NCBI RefSeq assembly: GCF_963675165.1
Contig: NC_087386.1
Location: forward strand, 794,931-858,930
Source: Halichondria panicea
Taxonomy: Eukaryota > Porifera > Demospongiae > Suberitida > Halichondriidae
Direction of reading: 5' to 3'
DNA: 64,000 nt
Each line of letters starts with the position of its first letter. The stretch's first letter is position 1. Below, in pieces: positions 22,532 to 32,372 of the stretch. Made by a program: the position numbers and the translations under genes. The notes beneath the pieces were generated by a model, which worked only from the letters and a program-made list of their open reading frames with translations, was not told the origin of the DNA and did no database searches.

Positions 22532-25500
22532 AGTCTCCTCTGGTTGTCAGCTGTTGAGAGCCACTCTGAGAGCAGTAGCCATACCAACAACTGGGCTGTG
22601 CTTGTAAGTTACCAGGTCGATCGTTATCTCTAAATCATAAAAAGCATGTAACGTTAGGTCATGTGATCAGTTTGCACCCACACACTTGTACAGTGCAGTA
22701 TGGCATATATATTTTTTAAGTCTTCGATTTAAGGTGATCCTCTAAATATACGACATTTCGGGAATATGCATCATTTGCCCAAATACCATTTTTGTGTGTA
22801 CACAGTTTTGCAACAACGCAAGTATACGACGTTACATTTTTTAACGTACTGTGTAGCCATACATTTAGAACTTAGAAGTAATAGAACTAGAATTAATAAT
22901 TAGTATAATTTTGAATTAATGAGGGTCATTATTATTAGGCTGTAGCTATATGTACCATTGTAAATTATCTGTATTTATCTTCCCATGATGTGTCCTCCCT
23001 CCCTCCCTCCCTCCCTCCCTCCCTCCCTCCCTCCCTCCCTCCCTCCCAGGTGTGCTCCTCTCGGTATTGGTTCAACTACCGTCATGTAGCCAACGTGCTC
23101 TCCATGTATCGCAGTGTCAAACGTCTGGGCATCCCGGACAGGTGAGGGTGTGTCATGTGTGTTTACCATGACAACAAACAGGAGTCAGTTCTGGAGAGAG
23201 TGGTCTATATATAGTAGTGCCTCTGCTTGTAATGCAGTGGATTGTAGAAATGCATAATTATAGTAATACAACTTCTTACAAGCCCTGGTACCATCTCTAG
23301 CTGAGGGTACTTTAATGAATGCTTTTACTGGTAACATCTAGCTGAGGGTACTTTAACAAACGCTTTTACTGGTAACATCTCTAGCTGAGGGTACTTTAAC
23401 GAACGCTTTTACTGGTAACATCTAGCTGAGGGTACTTTAACAAACGCTTTTACTGGTAACATCTCTAGCTGAGGGTACTTTAACGAACGCTTTTACTGGT
23501 AACATCTCTAGCTGAGGGTACTTTAACGAACGCTTTTACTAGTAACATCTCTAGCTGAGGGCACTTTAACGAACGCTTTTACTGGTAACATCTAGCTGAG
23601 GGTACTTTAACAAACGCTTTTACTGGTAACATCTCTAGCTGAGGGTACTTTAACGAACGCTTTTACTGGTAACATCTCTAACTGAGGGTACTTTAACGAA
23701 CGCTTTTACTGGTAACATCTCTAACTGAGGGTACTTTAACGAACGCTTTTACTGGTAACATCTCTAGCTGAGGTCTATCTTGTATAAGCTTTTATAAACT
23801 CTTGTAGTATAGTTGAGCATTAACTGAATTGCTGATTCTCCTTGCAGTAACATAATTATGATGCTGGCTGATGACATGGCCTGCAACCCTCGAAACCCAA
23901 GACCAGGTATAAATAATTCATTTCTGAGTGCTCACAAAATGTGGCTCAAAGTCTAGTGCAATTTACTTGTGTTGTTGCTTTCTCTATAACCATAGCGACG
24001 GTGTTCAACAATGCCAACCAGCAGATCAATGTGTATGGAGATGAGGTGGAGGTGGACTACAGAGGCTACGAGGTGAGCGTGGGATAGGGGTGGGGCTACG
24101 AGGTGAGCGTGGGATAGGGGTGTGGGATAGGGGTGGGGCTACGAGGTGAGCGTGGGATAGGGGTGGGGCTACGAGGTGAGCGTGGGATAGGGGGGGCTAC
24201 GAGGTGAGCGTGGGATAGGGGGGGCTACGAGGTGAGCGTGGGATAGGGGGGGCTACGAGGTGAGCGTGGGATAGGGGGGTGGGGCTACGAGGTGAGCGTG
24301 GGATAGGTAAACTGTCTGTACTGACAGTGTACGTGGAGTCAGTCCTTGTGTACAGTATAATTATGAATACTGTTAACAGTGTGTTCTCATTGCTTCAGGT
24401 CACAGTGGAGAACTTCCTTCGAGTGCTCACTGGTAAGACCCCCCACACAGTGCTGCTGCTCGTTATCAATCGTTAATTACCCCCCAGGCAGACTGGACGC
24501 CAGCATACCACGATCAAAACGTCTCCTTAGCGACGATCGAAGTAACATACTCGTGTACATGACAGGTGAGTGGGTATCCTTGATCACATGACCTAACTGT
24601 ATTGTCACATGACTACGTGCAGGTCACGGAGGGGACGGTTTTCTCAAGTTCCAGGACTCGGAGGAGATCTCAAACTTCGAGCTGGGAGACGCGTTTGAGC
24701 AGATGTGGCAGAAGCGACGTTACAACGAGTTATTGTTTCTTATTGACACCTGTCAAGCTGGCAGCATGTTGAGGACCTTCTACTCCCCCAACATTGTGGG
24801 CTGTGGAAGCAGCGCCGTCAATGAAGACTCACTCTCGGTAAGCAAGTCTGGTAATGGTCAACACTTTTAGAATAGCTATTTTGATGAATTTGTAAGGTAT
24901 TGGAACTAGTTCTGGTAGATTGGGCACGAACCTCTCTCACTAGTATGTTTTTCGTTTCCTCTTTGGGGACATTTTTTTCTACAACGGTGCATTTTTGCAC
25001 TAATGTGTCAGCTATATTATATAGTTCAATGTTTTGGTTGTGGCGGTCTCGTGGTTGTGGCAGTCTCGGTGCTATACTCTTTGATCTTCTCTCTGTGATT
25101 GAAATACCTCACTGTAATAGAATAGTAGATTGTGTTTCAGTGACTGTTTTTCCTTTGATGGCCGTGTTGTTATGTACTCCTCTTGTGACCTCAGGCTATG
25201 ATTATCACCAGAGTTCGTATCTACAGACTAACTCACACAATAGGAGGCTTATAGGGCGCCTAATTATGATAATTCAGTAACTAAACGGTCACTCAAGCTT
25301 GTCCCCCTCCCCCCAAATGTGCGTGGATTAACGACAACACTGTTTGTTTTAAGTCAGACCAACCTCCACTCAAATAGCTGTAACTACCTAAGGACGTCAT
25401 ATTGGGGTTCTAGAAGTGAGCCAATCCATTATTTTTCTGGCGCTGTAATTACATCATAGCCTAAAGAAGCACTTGGTAGATCCCTGTGTCTGATTGTATC

Positions 25501-26535
25501 TGCTTGACTCCCCCCCCCCCCCCCCCCTATCCTGTAGCATCACATGGACAGCAGTATTGGAGTGCACGTGATAGACAGGTGGACGTACTACGCTCTGGAG
25601 TTTCTGGAGAGAGTCAACTCTGGCAGTAAATCCACTCTCAAACAGTTTGTGAGTCGATATAATTATAGTCACTCTCTCTGAGTGTGTATGTAGTGCATAG
25701 CTTGCATTATAAGTCATTAAAGGAGCTCTGTCATTTGTGGTGTACATGTACGTACTTAGAACTACAACAAAATTACATTACACGGATATCTATAAATGTG
25801 AATCGTCTGATGCACAAGTCGTACCTTTAAAAACTCCCCCCCCCCCACACACACACACACACACACACTGCAGTTCGACTCGTTTGACCCCAGTCTAGTT
25901 CGCTCCACACCTCAAGTTCGGACCGATCTCTTTCGGAGGCCTCTCAACAAAGTCCTGGTGACAGATTTCTTTGGTAGTGTTCGGAGTATCGAGTTACAGA
26001 ACACCTCACTGGGTGAAGAGGAGACGGATGTTCCCCCGGCTAGTGGGCGTGGCTCTGATAATGAGTGGGCGGGACACGACACACCTGTGTACATGATGAG
26101 CCCTAGAGATGTACTGGTGAGTCTGAAGTGCACCCCGTACGTGTACACACAGCTTGGTGTTACGGTATGAGGTCTTCGATGTATTTCATTTCTCACTAGA
26201 GAGACTGTATGTAATTGTAATTGTACATACCAGATCTTGTGTTAACAAAGCCTTAGAGACGCTATTCATTTTTGCTACAAATTAGTGATCCAATACTTTG
26301 GTTCTCTTTATGATTCAAATACATGTACATTGAAATTCCAGGCTTCATGATCACATGCACTATCATATAATGTGTCTCTAACGTCTCTCTCCTCCCCTGC
26401 ATACAGGCTAACGTGCCAGACCGTGTGGGGTCAGAGTTCAGCAAGTTCAACTATCAACAGGCGCTAGGAACCTTGTTATTAGTATTAGTAACCGTAGCAA
26501 CTGTTGTAGGAACGTACAATCTAATTTCAGTCTAG
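22502..26535 (+). CDS. PIGK: GPI-anchor transamidase catalytic subunit
   Basis: Ten exons, 379 aa (human 395): 22502-22603, 23050-23141, 23848-23906, 23996-24072, 24399-24432, 24488-24565, 24623-24837, 25538-25648, 25874-26116, 26407-26535. A signal peptide ([18 protein letters not shown]) leads into the caspase-like fold: [62 protein letters not shown] with catalytic His149, and FLIDTCQAG with catalytic Cys191. A C-terminal membrane segment ([18 protein letters not shown]) follows. The enzyme cuts the C-terminal signal of precursor proteins in the ER and joins them to the GPI lipid, within the PIGK/PIGT/PIGS/GPAA1/PIGU complex. Tandem duplications affect its start region and exon 4 donor. 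ATTAAA lies at 26575. Confidence 0.96.
22993..23047. repeat. (CCCT)n tract at PIGK exon 2 acceptor
   Basis: About fourteen CCCT units end at the cag of the exon 2 acceptor and act as an extreme polypyrimidine tract. Confidence 0.95.
23285..23775. repeat. 39/43-bp minisatellite, about 11.5 copies
   Basis: PIGK intron 2 holds copies of aacatctctagctgagggta followed by ctttaacgaacgctttta and ctggt. A 39-bp form lacking one ctct and carrying aacaaacg alternates with the 43-bp form in parts, a trace of higher-order expansion. Confidence 0.95.
24066..24307. repeat. Tandem array of duplicated 5' splice sites
   Basis: Eight copies of gctacgaggtgagcgtggga, spaced 28-43 bp, starting with the true end of PIGK exon 4 (gctacGAG|GTGAGC). 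Every copy keeps the exon end and the donor intact. A tag stop follows in frame in each copy. Confidence 0.95.
25839..25869. repeat. C-run and (CA)n at PIGK exon 9 acceptor
   Basis: cccccccc followed by about ten CA units immediately upstream of ctgcag. Confidence 0.9.
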
Positions 26536-26750
26536 AGTTCTTTGCTATAATAATTCATAATTCATAAAATCACAATTAAATGTATTTCATTAAAAAATTA
26601 TATGTACGTAAATATATATAAATTATAATTATATAAATTATACAAAAAAAGGGTTAAAAACATTGCAAGTGATATACATGTAATTAGTATATTTACAAAA
26701 GTATTGTTGTAGATAATGAGATTAGATAAGTGTTACTGATTATGTGCACA

Positions 26751-28958
26751 TTATAATTGGTTAAGGTCAAAGTCTGAACCATCGGAAGGAGTCCTCGCAT
26801 ACTCAATAACCTCTGTGTTCCAAGACACTCTAGTACGAGACGCAGTAGACAAGTCCGAGGCATCCGACATAACGGACCGACGTTTATCATGTTCCGCTTG
26901 TTCGTACTCTCGCCTGGAATTGTAATGTGGGCGTAGGTGGGGGAAATCCCCTGGAGCCTGCTCGTAGCTACCCTGCTGTGGGTGGTAAGGATCCGCGTGT
27001 GTTCGGTCATAACTGCCTCTCCCCTCGTGAAATGTTCCCATTTGGTCCAAGCCACGATTATAGCCGTGCTGCTCCAGACTGTTTCGTCTCCTATCGTCAA
27101 AATACTCCCCGCGTGGTGGGGGAATAGGATAGCCATTGGGCATGCCCCCAGGGTACAGCAAAGGTGGAGGAGGGTACATGTGTGCACCACCCTCCATGAA
27201 AAACTCCGGGTGATCTCCTCCAGGTGGCGGCGGTGGTCTCCTGCTGGGGCTTGTGAAACTGTCAATATACGGAGGGAACATATCCGGACTTGGAATGTCG
27301 TCAAACTTGTAGCGCTCGTGGACGGTTGGGAGTGGCTTCCCAGGAGCATGGTGGGTGGGGCTACGTGAGCGGTGGTAGGGTTCAGAGGTCGGGGGAAAGT
27401 GATCGGGACTTGTACTACGTTCTTCGTTTGATGTGTAGCTTATTGACGGACTAACTGCTCGTCGTGCATCACTCGAACTCGTGCTCTGTGGGGGGTATTG
27501 GTCGTGTGGGGGGTACTGATCGTGTGGGGGGTACTCGTCAGAAGTGGAGCCATCATGTTGCAAGTACTGTTCGGGTGTGACCACTCCGTCCTGGTTACCA
27601 TAGCGACCATGATCAGGGGTGGTGAGGTCCGAGTAGTCGGGTGTGATCATTCCAGCGTATCGCGTCGTAAATTCCGGAGGTGGTCGAGGAACGCCATGCC
27701 CAAACGGATCATCAATTGGCACTTGTACCGGCGGATAGGGGAAACCATACGACTGACTCAGCTGTTGATAGTTGTTGGGATGGTGATAGTTCGAGTGAGG
27801 AGCCATCGGAGGATAGTAGAGATTGGGTTGACTCAGTTGAGCAGCAAAGTCAGTGTAAGCTCTTGAACGCCCTGCCCCCCTCACGTCACCAGGGGAGGGC
27901 TCGGAATTGTCAGAGGGACGACGAAGGGGGTTGTCTTTAGTGGGTGTGGTCTCCTGGTCGGAGAGGGCAGAGTCGTTAGTAAGCACGACGTTTTCTTTCT
28001 GTTTTTTGCCTTTAGTGAAACTGACTTTCTTTGCTGCCTTCCTCATACTAGCTCGTAATGAAGTGAGCATCTCCAATCGTGACATTCTTGAGCGCAACTT
28101 CTTTGGTGTTCCAGTCTCCTCCTCCTTCTTTGGTGCCTCCTTTAGTTCTTTTGATTTCTTTGCCTCTGATTTCGGTTTGTCATCACTGATAGTAGTTAAG
28201 GCACTCAGATCGTGGTTAATTAGAGACAAACGTCGACTGCTCACACTCTCCGACTTGGATTCAGGTTTGGGGTCAAGGTCCATCGGTACCCTGACTGTAC
28301 CCAATTCTGGTGACAATATATTTGGAATACTTGTCATACTTGCAAAATCTTTACCGCTGGCTCCCAGGCTATGTGACGCTACGAGGAACGGGGCGGCACG
28401 TCCCGAGGGCTCGTCTCGTGTAGGGGCTTCAAAGGACGAATTCAGACTAAGGAGTGGGCTTGTAGTGCGGCCAGATAGAGGAAGACTTAGCGTGTCGTCC
28501 TCGCGGTGTTTGTTTGCCCCTGAGGAAATCGGCTCGTTAGAGAGAGCTGAACTGAACATTTGCGAGCGAGATCCACTCTGCATAAACGATGTTTGGGAAC
28601 TGAATACGGATGGACGCGAGCCTTGCATCGAATTTTTGGAACCGGGCATGGAAATACGAGAGCCTTGAGCCGATTTTGTATCCTCACTTTCAATACTTTT
28701 CAACATTCTGGTTGGGTGTCGTAGTGAGGGGGATCCCCCTGGTATCCGCTGCATGTACTCCCCACTGAGAGAGAGCTTACGCACACCACCGTGCATGGGA
28801 TCATCGTCCACAGAGAGACCCTGATGGAGAGAAGAGGAGTTGAAGATTTGTGAGGAATAAGTCATCGGGGTTAGCTCGGGTAGGGGGGCCTCTAGGAACA
28901 CATCGTCTCCAGGGATGGACAGCTGACTGCGATGAGGCTGACTTGGGCCTGTGCCTGC

Positions 28959-28995
<37 letters not shown>

Positions 28996-31900
28996 TGTGC
29001 GTGTGTGTGTGTGTGTGTGTGGGTGTGCGTGAGGGGGGCAAATAATAACTAATGGCAAAAATTGTACACTCACTCAGTCACTTGGATTTTACCGTAAAGT
29101 ACTAAGTCAGGAAACATAATAATTATAGCACAAATGGTAAAGCGATTCGTAAAGTTTTTCCTACCATTAGTAACATCATTCTCCACTGAGGCATCTCCGA
29201 TGAGTCGTTCATTTTCATGAGGTGTATCCCAGGTACGCTGTTCATAGCGAGTGGCGTCCACGCCCGACCCGTCAAACTGGTTTTGGTTCAGCTCAAAGTG
29301 TGCAGTGTCTCGGAAAGAGGAGTCACTGTTGAGGGGAGGTCTTAAACGAGTGGTGGTCCCGTTGGAATACATTGAGGAGACTCCCTGATTGGTCACCGTC
29401 ATACTATGAGGGGGCGGGGGGAGTAATCAACATACATACTCTATAACATTGTCCTGCACAAGTAATTGTACACTCGCTATTATGCTTTTATTATACATGT
29501 ATTCATCGATTTATAGGAAGGGGAATTTTGTTTCTTAAAACTTAACCATACGCATTAAACTTCCATGCACGTACAGGTTCAACCAATGATCTGATTACAT
29601 TAATTAGTAGCTACCCATATCACTCTCACTCTCTCTCACCTGGTATCGATGTTGTACTTTCTCTGTTTTCGTCTTTTCCTCACGCGTTTGCAGATATAAC
29701 AGCAGCAGCACAGACACACTATCACACTCAGGATCAGCACCACCACCCCTCCAGCGATGAATCCAGACAGCTCATTAATATTTAACGTTGTAAAAAATTC
29801 CCGAATCTCTGTAGAAAGAGAGAGCATTAAGAATGCTTGCTGGAAATAGTTTCGTACAAAAACTAATATATGCTAATAGGACATAATTACAATGAAGATT
29901 TCTTTAATGGTATACCTGTGTTGTATACATGTACTTTGACAATATCTATATAATTAGAGTCTAACTCACGGTCCCAAATTGACGGAGTAGCAGGAGGTGA
30001 GGTGGTGATGGGCGGTGGTGTCACAGAGGGCAGTGGGGTGGCAGCTGTGGTTACTGAAGGGGCAACAGTACTGACTGGTGTAATCACTCGAGAGCTAACG
30101 GGAGAAGTTGAGCTGCTCATTTCACGAGTTGCTGTAGACACACTCTCTTCTCTGGTGGAGCTTGCTGACTCTGAAGTTAGTTGTACAAAGAAGGACGAAG
30201 TAGTTGCGCTAAGTTGAATTGGTATACTTGGTGCAATGCTGGGGCTTGGTACAATGATGCTAGAGGTAGCATCGGTACTCGTTGAACTTGCTGCAATGCT
30301 GGGGCTTGGTACAATGATGGCAGAGGTAGCATCGATACTCGTTGAACTACTTGCTGCAATGCTGGGGCTCGGTACAATGATGGCAGAGGTAGCATCGATA
30401 CTCGTTGAACTTGCTGCAATGCTGGGGCTTGGTACACTGATGCTAGAGGTAGCATCGATACTCGTTGAACTTGCTGCAATGCTGGAGCTCGGTACAATGA
30501 TGGCAGAGGTAGCATCGATACTCGTTGAACTTGCTGCAATGCTGGAGCTCGGTGAAATGGTTTCAATAATAGATGTTGGTACAATAATGCCTGAGGTTGC
30601 AGCAACTGATGCTCCTGGTACAATAGTTGAGACCACACTTAAACTCTGAACCGTGGAAGTCGCAATCGAACTTTGAGCAAAGGTTGAGGGAGCAAGCATT
30701 AGCAGATTGGTAGAAACAGCGATTACTGAAAACATTTGGCTTGTCGACGGAGATACTGGCACACTGGTAGGCTCAGAGGAAACCTGCGTGGAATTGGGAC
30801 AGAGCATACAATCCATCTCCATTCCACTTCCACTTCCACTGGACATTCCAGAAACTCCTAAGAATGGTGTGCGTGCGGTGTGTGCGTGTGTGTGTGTGTG
30901 TGTGTGTTGTGTTGTGTGTGTGTGTGTGTGGGTGTGTGTGTGGGTGTGTGCATGCGTGTGTGTAATGAATTGACTAACTTATACCCACTCAATCAACTCA
31001 ACATGAATGAATGGTAAAACCAATATTCTTCCTCAACACACAATTCACTTTGCAATCATAGAATGTCATGATTACAGCTATGTACAGCTATGTACGGTTG
31101 TGCAACATTCAATGGACCCAAACACTGTCTGTCTAGCATTCCAAGCTAATCGCTGCATTGGGAAGACTAATGTGTACAATAGCAGTGTGATGTCAACTTC
31201 AATTACCAAAGTAATCATGCTCAATGAGCTAGATCAAAACCAGCCAAGTATACAATCCTGTACTAGTCGCCCAACTGGCACAGATGTTAATCCCATTTCC
31301 ACTTTGTATCAAAACTTTGGTATGGCTAAAACAAACTTGGAGCTAGTATCCGTGTCTAAATATCACCTTTGTGTGGGAAAAGGTACTCCCACCTCTCATG
31401 TTATTGGTGCACCGCAGCTGGTGTATAGCCTTAGGCTACAAACGTACAGTCTACTTAATCTTGCAGTATTATTAATAAAGAGGGCTTGCACGAAGAAGTG
31501 AGAAGAAGTTATTATTGTACTTGGCCTGTACCTTTAAGTGCATGGTCATCAATGCAGGTACTCAATATTAATCAATAGCTAAATAACACACCTAAATTAT
31601 TTTGCTAAAAGGTGTGCCATAAAACACAGAGAGCCCCATTTCTGTTGACGGAAACAAGAGAAGGGATTTCCATTACATCAAACATTTCGCTCTATTAGTC
31701 GGTAAGAACTATCAGTATCCAGAACCACTTGATATTACTAATCCGTTACAGTCAATACAAACTGTGACACTAGATACCAACTTTCACAGGTGTCAGACTG
31801 CGTCACTAAATCTCTAACTCCAGGGTGGTCTTCAGCTCTGATATTAGATCCACTCGAATGGGACTTAATTAATACAAATCATTCTGTACAACAATTATTG

Positions 31901-32073
31901 TCTTTGTACGTACACTCAGTGGATTCAGTGGTGCACGTAAATATGCTAATAATTAGATAGGGCAAGGCTCTGAAACATTGCACAAAATGAAAACATACAA
32001 ACACTGCACAATGATACTCACCATGTTCATGGCTGGTGAAACCTAACAAGAGCAGGACTAACCACAACTTCAT
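26751..32073 (-). CDS. Mucin-like single-pass receptor with long cytoplasmic tail
   Basis: Five exons, 1183 aa: 32022-32073, 29970-30857, 29640-29808, 29165-29403, 26751-28954. Exon 1 is a signal peptide (MKLWLVLLLLGFTS). Exon 2 encodes about 295 Ser/Thr/Pro/Ala-rich residues including about six copies of a 20-residue repeat (SIAASSTSIDATSAIIVPSP), likely heavily O-glycosylated. Exon 3 carries the membrane segment (residues about 329-354, GFIAGGVVVLILSVIVCL) followed by CCCC and a basic stop-transfer (KRVRKRRKQRK). About 830 cytoplasmic residues are Ser/Pro/Tyr-rich, with YPPHDQ repeats, PPPPPGG, a basic segment, and two PP1-docking-like motifs: KKVSFT (about 757) and RVSW (about 1157). A second phase-compatible acceptor for exon 5 lies 6 nt further in (exon start 28948). 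A type I mucin/adhesion receptor is inferred; I recognise no ortholog. The 5' end is divergent from FAM20B. Confidence 0.8.
28964..29032. repeat. (TG)n, sense CA, at exon 5 acceptor of mucin gene
   Basis: Long TG repeat on the plus strand; in the transcript it is CA and adjoins the exon 5 acceptor at 28955-28956. Confidence 0.95.
30235..30560. repeat. Coding minisatellite (60-bp unit) in mucin exon 2
   Basis: About five to six copies of a 60/63-bp unit (ttgctgcaatgctggggctt...) in the coding region of the mucin-like gene. The unit is a multiple of three, so copy number could vary without a frameshift. Copies are over 90% alike, so the array looks young. Confidence 0.95.
30870..30963. repeat. 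(TG)n, sense CA, at exon 2 acceptor of mucin gene
   Basis: Interrupted TG repeat, CA in the transcript, close upstream of the exon 2 acceptor (exon starts 30857). Confidence 0.95.
30964..32021. other. Intron 1 of mucin gene
   Basis: About 1.05 kb of unique AT-rich sequence. A 164-codon open frame on the plus strand (31007-31501) has no domain or codon signature I recognise and is not called. Confidence 0.5.
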
Positions 32074-32372
32074 TGTTTAGATCAGAGTAATAGCACACAC
32101 GTGAGCATAGTACAGTTAACAGTTCTTCCTTGAGATTGCTCGCTTTCTTGGGCTCTATCTTGAGTGCTTCTTAGCTGAATGTTGTTTTAGTATGTGTTGC
32201 ATTTCTTTGCCAACTCCCACGAGCAGACACGCCCCCCTTCTCCCACTGCACAGATACCACCCTTGATTAGATTACAAATGAGGCGATCCTTTACCTATTC
32301 TCTCTTTTATGGAGAATCAAGTTGAAGTGGGAAACTGTAGAGAATGTATGGATAGACAAGCTAGCTCGAGAG
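32074..32372. promoter_or_regulatory. Divergent promoter mucin gene / FAM20B
   Basis: 299 bp between start codons. A cacgcccccc box lies at about 32229. An in-frame FAM20B ATG at 32322 would shorten the gap. No TATA box is convincing. Confidence 0.45.

Noticed and set aside
23285-23775. Regular repeats that could suggest a CRISPR array
   Set aside because: The copies are contiguous without unique spacers and lie in an intron of an animal gene; it is a minisatellite.
24900-25280. 126-codon open frame on the plus strand
   Set aside because: It is in PIGK intron 7; hydrophobic composition follows from T-rich intron sequence, and exon phases do not include it.
26927-28668. Plus-strand open frames opposite the mucin tail
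   Set aside because: They overlap the long phase-consistent minus-strand exon and have no family match.
31007-31501. 164-codon open frame on the plus strand
   Set aside because: It lies in intron 1 of the mucin-like gene, has no recognisable domain or splice context, and such length can arise by chance.
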